Source: Chloroflexota bacterium (GTDB lineage Bacteria > Chloroflexota > Anaerolineae > Anaerolineales > UBA11657). From it: a stretch of DNA of 17,888 nucleotides. The notes under the pieces were generated by a model. It was not told where the DNA came from. It worked only from the letters and a program-made list of their open reading frames with translations, and ran no database searches. The position numbers and the translations under genes are program-made. Of this stretch, positions 1 to 7,186 are shown in pieces (the stretch's first letter is position 1; every line of letters begins with the position of its first letter). The stretch lies in assembly GCA_003670425.1 (NCBI GenBank), contig QWRL01000026.1, forward strand, positions 1-17,888, in the 5' to 3' direction.

Positions 1-2
1 GA

Positions 3-962
3 ATGGCTGATGCGCGCGAAGTCTGGGACTTCACATTGCACACGGTAAACGCAATGCGCGAAGTTGTTGCGGCGGAAGGCGTGGAGTGTGATTTAAGGTT
101 CGCGGGCACCGCGCGTTTGGCATTTGTGGAAAAGGAGCTTGCCGGCTTTGAGGCAGACGCTGCGCTGCTGCAAACACTGGGCATTGCTGCGCAGCCATGG
201 TCGCGCGCTGAGTGCGCCACACGCACGCACAGCGATGCGTTCATCGGCGGTCTCTTCTATCCGCATGGCGGGCAGCTGTGGCCGGCCAAGCTGGCGCGGG
301 CCGTGGCTGCGGCAGCAGCGCGCGCGGGAGCGCGCTTGCACAGCGGCGTGCAAGTGCACGCCGTCACGGCGGATGGTGCAATGCTGCAAGTGCAAACATC
401 GGCCGGTGCGCTGCAGGCGCGCGCGGTAATCCACGCCAGCAACGGCTGGGCGCGGCGCTTGCTGCCCGAGCTGCACAATGTGCTGGTGCCCGTGATCGGG
501 CAAGTGCTGGCCACGGCGCCGGCAGCGCACATGTGGGACTTTGGACTGGTGGCCAACGATGGCTATGAGTATTGGCGCCAGCTGCCGGACGGGCGCATTG
601 TGCTGGGTGGCATGCGCTGGCGCAGTGCCACCATGGGCCGCGACTGCGATGACGACACGCAGTTGGACGCGGAGACCAGCGCCGCGCTGCGTGCATTTTT
701 GCCGGCGCATTTTGCGGCGCTGGCTGCGCTGGCGGTGGAGTATGAGTGGAGCGGCGTGATGTGCTACACACCGGACGCGCAGCCGCTGGTGGGTGCGCTG
801 CCGGGGCGGCCCGGCGAATACATTGCGGCGGGCTACACCGGGCATGGCATGCCGCTCGCATTTATGGCTGGCTGCTGCGTGGCGGAGCTGGCGCTCGGCG
901 CGCCGCCCACAATTACGGCGAACGCCTTCTCTCCCAAGCGCTTTGATAGCACTACTCTATAA
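3..962 (+). CDS. FAD-dependent oxidoreductase (DAO family), 5'-truncated at the window edge
   Basis: This is the C-terminal 319 residues of a glycine oxidase / D-amino-acid-oxidase-type flavoprotein, a family that oxidises C-N bonds of amino acids or amines and passes electrons to O2 or quinone. The N-terminal Rossmann GxGxxG that binds FAD is absent. The frame stays open to nt 1, so the first ATG is probably internal and the true start lies outside the window. Visible family features are an N-terminal-half helix followed by a substrate-domain strand (FIGGLFYPHGGQLWPAKLA), an Ala-rich segment ending in the VIHASNGWARRL strand, and the C-terminal FAD-closing segment AAGYTGHGMPLAFMAG near residues 270-290. 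The order of these blocks resembles PuuB/OrdL-type enzymes. Its TAA stop overlaps the ATG of the next gene (TAATG), which suggests translational coupling. The exact substrate cannot be told. Confidence 0.85.
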   Translation: MADAREVWDFTLHTVNAMREVVAAEGVECDLRFAGTARLAFVEKELAGFEADAALLQTLGIAAQPWSRAECATRTHSDAFIGGLFYPHGGQLWPAKLARAVAAAAARAGARLHSGVQVHAVTADGAMLQVQTSAGALQARAVIHASNGWARRLLPELHNVLVPVIGQVLATAPAAHMWDFGLVANDGYEYWRQLPDGRIVLGGMRWRSATMGRDCDDDTQLDAETSAALRAFLPAHFAALAALAVEYEWSGVMCYTPDAQPLVGALPGRPGEYIAAGYTGHGMPLAFMAGCCVAELALGAPPTITANAFSPKRFDSTTL

Positions 963-2149
963 TGCCAGATATGCACAACCTAATTGCCAAAGCCAAAGCA
1001 TTGCAACCGCGCCTGGTGGAACTGCGGCGCACAATTCACCGCAGGCCGGAGCTGGGTTTTGAAGTGCACGAGACTGCGGCGCTGGTGGCGCGCACTTTGC
1101 GCGAGCTGGGCATTGAAGCCCAGACGGGTGTTGGCAAGACCGGCATTGTGGGCCACCTGGGCGATGGCGCCGGCCCGGTGGTGGCGCTGCGCGCGGACAT
1201 GGATGCGTTGCCGATTCATGAGTTGAATGCGGTGGATTACGCTTCCACGGTTGCGGGCCAGATGCATGCGTGCGGCCACGATGCGCACACTACGATGCTG
1301 CTGGGAGCGGCGATGCTGCTCGCCGGCGAAAAGCTCAGCGGGCAGGCGCGCTTTATTTTTCAGCCGTGCGAGGAAACCTCGGATGATGAGGGGATCAGCG
1401 GGGCGCCGCGCATGGTTGCCGACGGCGCGCTGTCCGGGGTGAACTCTGTGATCGCGCTGCATGTGGATGGCACGCTGGAGACCGGCCAGATTGGCATCGA
1501 GTCCGGCATGGTGCTCGCAGCCGTCGACTCGTTCAATGCGGTTGTGCGCGGGCGTGGCGGCCATGGTGCGCACCCTGACACCGCCAACGATCCGATCTGG
1601 CTGGCAACCCAAGTATTGAACGCGTTGTACGCAGTGCCTTCGCGGCGCATTGATCCGCTGCAGCCTTGCGTGCTCTCGCTGGGTGTTATCCGCGGCGGGC
1701 ACGCCTCCAATATTATTCCGGCTGAGGTTTATTTGGAAGGAACGCTGCGCAGCATGGATCCGGGAGTGCGCGAACAGCTGCTGCTGGAAGTGGAGCGCTG
1801 CCTGCAAGTGGCGCGTGCGCTTGGCGGGGACTTTACCTTGAAGATCGAGCGCGGCTATCCGCCGCTGCACAATCATGCGGGCGTGGCAGATGAAATTCGC
1901 GCCAGCGCCTACGACCTGCTGGGCACTGCCGGCTTGGGTGCAGCGCAGCCTTCAATGGGTGCCGAGGACTTTGCCTACATGACGCAGCAGTGCGACGGCG
2001 CCATGTTCCGTTTGGGTGTGAAGCCGCCCGGTGCAGCGCCGCGCCACCTGCATACCGCAGACTTCAACCTGGATGAAGATGCGCTGCCGCTGGGCGCCGC
2101 CATGCTGGCTGCCACCGCCATGCGCTTGATGGCGCGCGGCGTCAAGTAA
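962..2149 (+). CDS. M20D family metallo-amidohydrolase (hippurate / N-acyl-amino-acid hydrolase type)
   Basis: A 395-residue, full-length member of the M20D peptidase/amidohydrolase family, cytoplasmic enzymes that hydrolyse N-acyl or amide bonds of amino-acid conjugates at a binuclear metal site. The metal-ligand motifs are all present: MHACGHD at 101-107 (Cys104, His106), EE at 137-138 (catalytic base and ligand), His167 in ALHVDG, and His364 in RHLHTADF. ADMDALPIHE (79-88) is the usual N-terminal motif. GRGGHGAHP (197-205) and GGHASNIIP (245-253) mark the dimerisation/lid domain, and GAEDFAYM (333-340) is the expected C-terminal block. The start is fixed by the 1-nt overlap TAATG with the upstream oxidoreductase stop. 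Context suggests a product amino acid could be passed to that oxidase, which is inference. No signal peptide is visible. I am confident of the family but not the substrate. Confidence 0.95.
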   Translation: MPDMHNLIAKAKALQPRLVELRRTIHRRPELGFEVHETAALVARTLRELGIEAQTGVGKTGIVGHLGDGAGPVVALRADMDALPIHELNAVDYASTVAGQMHACGHDAHTTMLLGAAMLLAGEKLSGQARFIFQPCEETSDDEGISGAPRMVADGALSGVNSVIALHVDGTLETGQIGIESGMVLAAVDSFNAVVRGRGGHGAHPDTANDPIWLATQVLNALYAVPSRRIDPLQPCVLSLGVIRGGHASNIIPAEVYLEGTLRSMDPGVREQLLLEVERCLQVARALGGDFTLKIERGYPPLHNHAGVADEIRASAYDLLGTAGLGAAQPSMGAEDFAYMTQQCDGAMFRLGVKPPGAAPRHLHTADFNLDEDALPLGAAMLAATAMRLMARGVK

Positions 2150-2169
2150 GTTCGCCAGCGCGTCGCCGC

Positions 2170-3027
2170 ATGCAAACTCGCATCCTCGGGCGCAGCGGGC
2201 ACGCCAGCAGTGTGGCAATTTTTGGCGCCTACGCCATCGGCGAGCTGGCGCAGGCGGATGCGGACTCCGTAATTGAGCAGGTGCTGGCTGCGGGCGTAAA
2301 CCACGTGGATGTTGCGCCGTCTTACGCGCAAGCGGAGCAGCGCCTGGGAGACTGGCTGCGGCGCAATCCCGCGCACAAGTTTTTTATTGGCTGCAAGACG
2401 CAGCTGCGCTCGCAGGCTGAAGCAGCAGCTGAGCTGCGCCAGTCGCTGCGCCACCTGCACCTTGAGAGTTTTGATCTTTTTCAACTGCACGCCATTACAA
2501 ACATTGCAGAGCTTGATCAGGTGACGGCGCACGGCGGGGCGCTGGATGCGATTGTGGCGGCGCGCGCTGCGGGTGTTGTGCGCCACGTGGGCATCACCGG
2601 CCATGGCGTGGAGGCGCCGCGCGTGTTCCTAGAGGCGCTGCGGCGCTTTGACTTTGATACGGTGATGTTCCCGCTCAACTTTGTGCAGTGGGCCCTTCCG
2701 GAATACCGTGCAGCGGCAGAAGAGCTGCTGCTGGCATGTGCGGCTGCGAATGTGGGCGTAATGATCATCAAGTCCGTGGCGCGCGCGCCGTGGGGCGGAC
2801 GGCCGCCCACGCACAATACTTGGTACGAACCATTCGGGAGCGCAGAGATTGTGCAGCGTGCCGTGGATTTTGTGCTTTCGCAAAATGTGACCGGACTTTG
2901 CACGCCTGGTGATGCGGGCCTGCTGCCGTTGGTGCTGCGCGCCTGTGCGCAGCATGCGCCGCTTAGTGCGGTTTCAGCGGAAGCTTTGGTGCAAACAGCC
3001 ACTGCGCACCAGCCGCTTTTTGCGTGA
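2170..3027 (+). CDS. Aldo/keto reductase family protein
   Basis: A 285-residue NAD(P)H-dependent oxidoreductase of the aldo/keto reductase TIM-barrel type. The catalytic tetrad is readable: Asp47 and Tyr52 in NHVDVAPSYAQAEQRLGDW, Lys76 in FIGCKTQ, and His107 in DLFQLHAIT. Further barrel strands follow: GVVRHVGITGHG, then FDTVMFPLNFVQ. The C-terminal part resembles the subgroup of uncharacterised bacterial AKRs with a TWYEPF segment before the final helices. It starts 20 nt after the amidohydrolase stop with no clear Shine-Dalgarno, and is probably the last gene of the run. The next gene is convergent, with a 27-nt gap. A plausible job is reducing an aldehyde or keto acid made upstream, but this is inference from position. 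Confidence 0.9.
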   Translation: MQTRILGRSGHASSVAIFGAYAIGELAQADADSVIEQVLAAGVNHVDVAPSYAQAEQRLGDWLRRNPAHKFFIGCKTQLRSQAEAAAELRQSLRHLHLESFDLFQLHAITNIAELDQVTAHGGALDAIVAARAAGVVRHVGITGHGVEAPRVFLEALRRFDFDTVMFPLNFVQWALPEYRAAAEELLLACAAANVGVMIIKSVARAPWGGRPPTHNTWYEPFGSAEIVQRAVDFVLSQNVTGLCTPGDAGLLPLVLRACAQHAPLSAVSAEALVQTATAHQPLFA

Positions 3028-3054
3028 CGGGTGGCGCCCGTAGGCGCAAAAAAA
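3017..3054. repeat. Inverted repeat between convergent genes, T-run on the left and A-run on the right
   Basis: TTTTTGCG at 3017-3024 pairs exactly with CGCAAAAA at 3045-3052, enclosing a second perfect stem ACGGG (3027-3031) / CCCGT (3037-3041). An alternative inner hairpin is GCGCC/GGCGC around CGTA (3034-3047). On either strand the U-run would come 5' of the stem and the A-run 3' of it, the reverse of a canonical intrinsic terminator. It could still be a stable 3'-end structure for both convergent transcripts. It spans the stop codon of the aldo/keto reductase. Confidence 0.4.
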
Positions 3055-5310
3055 TTAACCGAGCGTGTTAATTACAAAGTTGAGCAGCTGCCAATAAGCG
3101 CGCCGGAGCACCGCCGGCCAGCGGGTGGCGGGCAGCGCCGGTGGAAATGCTCCCGCAACGGAGTCATCAAAGCGCGGGGACCAACTGCTGGCATCCCAAA
3201 GCACATCCGCGCCGTACAGCCCCAGCTCCACCACCAGTTTGTCCGGCGCGCTGCCGTTTGCGGCATAAGTATTGCCGTGCGCATGCAGGCGCTCGGGCTT
3301 GGGATCGATGTCCACATTCTCAAAAAATGGTGCGGTACTGAACACAGCCAGTCCCACGGTGTTGTTGTTCGTCAGCTTATTGTTGTAAATTTCCACATCG
3401 TCTGCACCAAGCACCAGAATGCCCACGCCGTTGGGCAGCATCGCTGATGTCATCTCGGGCGTGGAGAAATTTGCCAGATTGTTGTCACGGCTGATGTTGT
3501 TGTACAGGCGCGTGCCGCGCGATGCCTTTGACGGCAGGTTGGGCAGCAGGTCAATGAAGATGCCGACGCTGTTGCCGTAAGCCTCGTTATTGTAGACCTC
3601 GGCGTCAATCGAATTCTCCACCTCAATGCCAATCACGTTTCCGTAGGCAACACTATTGCGCACCACAATCTTGCGGCACTGGCCCACATAAATGCCCGCA
3701 TCATTTACGCCTGTGGCGGTGACGCGTTCAATCAGCACATCGCTGCAGTGCACCGGGTAAACGCCGTAAACGCCGGTGGCCTCCACAAACAAATCGCGCA
3801 GCACAATGCCGGTTGCGCCATCCACAAACACGCCGTTGTTGCGATAGTTGCGCAGCGTCAAATTTTCAATCACCAGATTGTTGCCGGTGGCAGAGATGCC
3901 GTTGGCATGCTGGCCCTGCCCGTCCAGCACGGGCCGGTTGCCGGCAGCATCCACCACGCCGCGCACCGTTAGGTTGGGCGTGTCCGTTACCACGGCCTCG
4001 TTGTAAGTGCCGGCTTCAATCTCAACGATGTCGCCGGGGATGGTGCCATCGACAACAGTTTGAATTGATGTGCCCGACTTGACGCGCAATGTGGTGGCTG
4101 TGCGGGCTGTGGGCTGGCTGCTGCCGGTGTTGGCTGCGGCTGCCGCCACGCGGCCGGAATTTGCAAGCGCTGCCACAACCGGCAGGCGGCTGGGCACACT
4201 GGCGGGCACCAGCGGCGTCGAGCTTTCGTCCGTGAGTGCGTAGAGGAAGTTCACAAGATCCGTGCGCTCGACGCTGCTAAGCTCAAACGGCCGAATGAAA
4301 CGGGAGAGTGTGCCTGCCGGGCGGGCTTCAGGGCCGGCGCGCATTCCTTTGCCCGTGGCATACATGTCCAGCACGGCTTCAAGCGTGGGCAGGCTGCCGT
4401 CATGCATGTACGGTGCACTCAGTGCAATGTTGCGCAGCGTGGGCACCTTGAACGCGCCACGATCCGCGGCATTGCCGGTCACATCGGCGCGGCCGTTGTC
4501 GGTGCTGTTCACGCTCAGGCGTTCAAAGCCGCCGTTGGTGAAGAGCGGGCCCGGATGGCAGTTGTAGCAGCCGGTTGCACCGCTGCGGAACAGCGCGAGG
4601 CCGCGCTTTTGGGAGGCGCTGAGGGCGGTGCTGTCGCCGGCGGCGTAACGGTCGAAGGGCGTGTTGTTTGCGAGCAGGCTGCGCTCAAACGCAGCGAGTG
4701 CATAAGTTACCTGTTCAAATTTGATTGAAGTTGATTGGCCCGGAAAAGCCGCTGCAAATAATTCTGCGTAGCGTGGCATTGCTGCCAGTTCAGCTTCCAG
4801 CTGCGCCGGCTGCACTGCCATTTCGGCGTGGTTGGTGAGCGGCGTCAGGCTTTGTTCTTCAAGCGTGGTTGCGCGCCCGTCCCAAAATAAGTTCTGGCTG
4901 TAAGCCACGCCGTACAGTGCGGGCGTGTTGCGCGTCAGCGTGACGCTGCCTTGCGCCAGTGGCTGGCCGTCGGTGAAGCCCAGCGCCGGGTTGTGGCAGC
5001 TGGCACATGCCAGCTGGTTGTTGGTGCTCAGTGTGGCATCGAAAAACAGCAGGCGGCCCAGCTCCACTTTTTGCGGCGTGCTGGGGTTCGCGCTGTTTGC
5101 GACAGGCTGCGGCATTGGAACCTGCAAACCGCCGGCTGCACCCCGCGCTGGCGCGCCCACCTTCAAGTCAGCGTCCGGGATTACCGGCTCATCATGAGTG
5201 GGCAGGGCCGCCAGCAGCAGCACAAGCAGCAGCGGCAATCCAACAATCCACAACGCGGTCTTCTGCCATACTTTGAGTTTCAATTGCACTCCACTGGCCT
5301 GTGCGTTCAC
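3055..5310 (-). CDS. Membrane-anchored diheme MauG/cytochrome-c-peroxidase-like domain fused to a parallel beta-helix
   Basis: A 751-residue fusion. Residues 17-37 form one hydrophobic segment (signal anchor), so the rest should lie outside the membrane. Residues about 75-360 are a diheme peroxidase of the MauG/CcpA superfamily: heme sites CASCH (102-106) and CYNCH (248-252), FWDGRATTLEEQ (142-153), KVPTLRN (288-294), and PYMHDGS (300-306). Tyr317 in LDMYATG seems to sit where MauG has its heme-ligating Tyr, with Met316 beside it. A low-complexity linker (about 365-405) leads to a right-handed beta-helix (about 408-680) with repeated YNN/AYGN turns and a DLLPNLP segment (587-593), typical of the TIGR03805-like beta-helix family. 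Start is GTG (rc of 5308-5310), since the next in-frame ATG would lose the membrane segment. It lies 15 nt after a monoheme cytochrome c on the same strand. Substrate is unknown; the helix may bind a glycan. Confidence 0.92.
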   Translation of the reverse strand: MNAQASGVQLKLKVWQKTALWIVGLPLLLVLLLAALPTHDEPVIPDADLKVGAPARGAAGGLQVPMPQPVANSANPSTPQKVELGRLLFFDATLSTNNQLACASCHNPALGFTDGQPLAQGSVTLTRNTPALYGVAYSQNLFWDGRATTLEEQSLTPLTNHAEMAVQPAQLEAELAAMPRYAELFAAAFPGQSTSIKFEQVTYALAAFERSLLANNTPFDRYAAGDSTALSASQKRGLALFRSGATGCYNCHPGPLFTNGGFERLSVNSTDNGRADVTGNAADRGAFKVPTLRNIALSAPYMHDGSLPTLEAVLDMYATGKGMRAGPEARPAGTLSRFIRPFELSSVERTDLVNFLYALTDESSTPLVPASVPSRLPVVAALANSGRVAAAAANTGSSQPTARTATTLRVKSGTSIQTVVDGTIPGDIVEIEAGTYNEAVVTDTPNLTVRGVVDAAGNRPVLDGQGQHANGISATGNNLVIENLTLRNYRNNGVFVDGATGIVLRDLFVEATGVYGVYPVHCSDVLIERVTATGVNDAGIYVGQCRKIVVRNSVAYGNVIGIEVENSIDAEVYNNEAYGNSVGIFIDLLPNLPSKASRGTRLYNNISRDNNLANFSTPEMTSAMLPNGVGILVLGADDVEIYNNKLTNNNTVGLAVFSTAPFFENVDIDPKPERLHAHGNTYAANGSAPDKLVVELGLYGADVLWDASSWSPRFDDSVAGAFPPALPATRWPAVLRRAYWQLLNFVINTLG

Positions 5311-5325
5311 GGGGCGTTCTGCTAG

Positions 5326-5712
5326 TTATTGCAGCGTTTGCATAAACGCCACCAAGTCCGCAACATCGGTTGTGGTGAGTGATTTTGCAAGTGTGCTGTC
5401 CATTTGCGCCATTTCAAAACCGGGCACCAAAAAGTCATTGGGATGCAGAATGGACTCTTCCAAGTAGATTTCTGCCGGCATGCCGGGCACCCGTGTGCCG
5501 GCGCGGCTGGCAACGCCCGCCAGCGGCGGCCCCACAATAATAGTGCCGGCTGTGAGTGCGTGGCACGATGCGCAGCGCCCGGTGCCGCTGAAGAGCTGCG
5601 CCCCGCGCCCGGCACTGGAAGCGGGGTCCGGGGTTGGCCGGGCAGCGCCTGCAGCCGGCGAGCAGGCTGCTGCCAGCACGGCCAGCAGCGCAAACAAGGT
5701 TCGCTTTTGCAT
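5326..5712 (-). CDS. Small monoheme cytochrome c, probably exported lipoprotein
   Basis: A 128-residue class I-type cytochrome c. Residues 1-16 form a hydrophobic signal segment ending in LAAAC, with Cys17 as candidate lipidation site; the lipobox is imperfect because Ala rather than Leu is at -3. A short Ala/Pro-rich spacer precedes the heme site CASCH (Cys47, Cys50, His51). The conserved GPPL segment (61-64) follows, and Met101 or Met104 in GFEMAQM is the likely sixth heme ligand. The C-terminal helix VADLVAFMQTL (117-127) is the usual closing helix. It is first in a two-gene minus-strand unit, 15 nt before the diheme/beta-helix fusion. This makes it the natural electron-transfer partner of that enzyme, by inference. 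It is divergent from enolase, with a 94-bp gap. Confidence 0.92.
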   Translation of the reverse strand: MQKRTLFALLAVLAAACSPAAGAARPTPDPASSAGRGAQLFSGTGRCASCHALTAGTIIVGPPLAGVASRAGTRVPGMPAEIYLEESILHPNDFLVPGFEMAQMDSTLAKSLTTTDVADLVAFMQTLQ

Positions 5713-5723
5713 TTGTGCGGCGG

Positions 5724-5731
5724 ATTATAAT
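5724..5731. promoter_or_regulatory. Palindromic ATTATAAT: candidate shared -10 for cytochrome operon and enolase
   Basis: The 8-bp palindrome ATTATAAT reads TATAAT on the plus strand (5726-5731) and also on the minus strand (5729 down to 5724). It lies in the 94-bp divergent spacer. On the plus side it would give an enolase leader of about 70 nt. On the minus side the cytochrome ATG is only 11 nt away, so that transcript would be nearly leaderless. No convincing TTGACA lies 16-18 nt upstream in either direction. Confidence 0.35.
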
Positions 5732-5806
5732 GTTGACGCGGGAAACAAATTTAGCAACGGCTGAGCGGACAAAGCGCGGACTGCTCTTGCAATACCGGAT
5801 GAATAC

Positions 5807-7096
5807 ATGGACACCAACATAAGAATGCTGTTCGCGCGTGAGATTCTAGACTCGCGCGGCAATCCAACCGTGGAGGTTGAAGTGGTGCTGGAAGACGGCA
5901 GCAACGGGCGCGCTGCGGTGCCGTCCGGCGCATCCACCGGCGAGCACGAGGCGTTGGAGCTGCGCGATGGAGACAAGGCGCGCTACCAAGGCAAGGGCGT
6001 GCGCAAGGCGGTGGCAAATGTCAATGGAAAGATTGCGCAGGCGCTGCTGGGCATGGATGCGTGTGAGCAGCGTGCAGTGGATGCGCGCCTGATTGAGCTG
6101 GACGGCACACCAAGCAAATCAATACTGGGCGCGAATGCAATCCTGGGCGTAAGCCTGGCGGTTGCAAAGGCGGCGGCTAATTCCAGCAGCTTGGCGCTCT
6201 TCCGCTACATTGGCGGAACGCAAGCGCATGTGCTGCCAACGCCGATGGCGAATATTTTGAACGGCGGTGCGCACACCGGCTGGCAGAGCACGGACATGCA
6301 AGAGTTCATGGTTATGCCGCTCGGCGCGCCCAGCTTTAGCGAGGGACTGCGCTGGGTGTCTGAGATTTACCAGGCGCTCAAAGGCGTGCTCAAGCAGCGC
6401 GGATTGAGTACGCTGGTGGGTGATGAGGGCGGTTACGCGCCGGCACTAGCCACCAACGCGGCTGCGCTGGAAGTGATACTGAGCGCAATTGAGCAGGCTG
6501 GATATAAACCGGGCGAACAAGTGGGCCTTGCAATTGATGCGGCTGCGAGCGAGCTATATGACGAGCAGACCGGCAAGTATCACTTGCGCATCGAGAAGCG
6601 CCAGCTTACATCAGCGGAGATGGTGGCGTTTTGGACAGACTGGGTGGCGCGCTACCCGATTGTTTCGATTGAGGACGGGCTGGACGAGAACGACTGGACG
6701 GGCTGGCAGCAGCTGACGAGTGCGCTGGGCAGCCGCGTCCAGCTGGTGGGGGATGATTTGCTAGTGACGAACACCGAGCGCGTGCGCCGCGCCATTGATG
6801 AACGCGCAGCGAATGCACTGCTTGTGAAACTTAACCAGATTGGTTCGCTCACAGAAACTGTTGCAGCGGTGGACATGTGCCAGCGTGCGGGCTGGGCGGC
6901 GGTCACCAGCCATCGCTCTGGTGAAACGGAAGACGCCACCATCGCCGATCTGGCGGTGGCGCTGAATATGGGACAGATTAAGACGGGCGCACCGGCACGC
7001 ACAGACCGGGTGGCCAAGTACAACCAACTATTGCGGATTGAGGAGGATCTGGGTTCTGCCGGCGTGTACGCGGGCTGGGGTGCGCTGCGCCGCTAG
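5807..7096 (+). CDS. eno: Enolase (phosphopyruvate hydratase)
   Basis: Converts 2-phosphoglycerate to phosphoenolpyruvate in glycolysis and gluconeogenesis; cytoplasmic, Mg2+-dependent. The 429-residue length is normal. Family signatures run in order: ILDSRGNPTVEVEV (13-26), SGASTGEHEALELRDGD (40-56), GANAILGVSLAVAKA (108-122), and GDEGGYAP with catalytic Glu207. The Mg2+ ligands are Asp244, Glu289 (SIEDGLDE) and Asp316 (GDDLLVTN). Lys341 (VKLNQIG) is the catalytic base, the C-terminal active-site block is SHRSGETEDATIADLAV (368-384), and the loop Lys is Lys392. One oddity is that the loop after NGGAH (162-166) reads TGWQSTDMQEF instead of the common ADNNVDIQEF, apparently one residue longer. 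The ATG at 5807 is set by the conserved N terminus. It stands alone, divergent from the cytochrome pair and convergent with the zinc-ribbon gene. Confidence 0.98.
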   Translation: MDTNIRMLFAREILDSRGNPTVEVEVVLEDGSNGRAAVPSGASTGEHEALELRDGDKARYQGKGVRKAVANVNGKIAQALLGMDACEQRAVDARLIELDGTPSKSILGANAILGVSLAVAKAAANSSSLALFRYIGGTQAHVLPTPMANILNGGAHTGWQSTDMQEFMVMPLGAPSFSEGLRWVSEIYQALKGVLKQRGLSTLVGDEGGYAPALATNAAALEVILSAIEQAGYKPGEQVGLAIDAAASELYDEQTGKYHLRIEKRQLTSAEMVAFWTDWVARYPIVSIEDGLDENDWTGWQQLTSALGSRVQLVGDDLLVTNTERVRRAIDERAANALLVKLNQIGSLTETVAAVDMCQRAGWAAVTSHRSGETEDATIADLAVALNMGQIKTGAPARTDRVAKYNQLLRIEEDLGSAGVYAGWGALRR

Positions 7097-7103
7097 CGCG
7101 GCG
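7088..7103 (+). terminator. Short GC hairpin over the enolase stop codon
   Basis: CGCCGC (7088-7093) and GCGGCG (7098-7103) form a perfect 6-bp stem around the loop TAGC, which contains the stop codon. No T-run follows, so it is a weak terminator candidate at best. The remaining spacer to the convergent gene (7104-7186) shows nothing else. Confidence 0.2.
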
Positions 7104-7186
7104 ATTGCAGTGCGCCGCGCCTTAGCCTCGCGCAGGTTGGTGGTGTGAAGCGCGCGTGCGTGGGCGTAGAACTTGCGGGTGGGCCG

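Noticed and set aside
93..845. 250-residue minus-strand ORF opposite the FAD oxidoreductase
   Set aside because: Shadow ORF with low-complexity basic composition and no recognisable motif.
958..963. TATAAT at the oxidoreductase/M20D junction
   Set aside because: It is made of the end of one gene and the start of the next; a transcript from it would begin inside the M20D coding sequence.
980..1876. 298-residue minus-strand ORF opposite the M20D gene
   Set aside because: It mirrors the GC-rich third positions of a clearly real gene and its Arg/His/Gln-rich sequence shows no domain.
5799..5822. Seven-residue ORF MNTWTPT overlapping the enolase start
   Set aside because: Too short to judge, with no Shine-Dalgarno; probably chance, though an overlapping leader peptide cannot be excluded.
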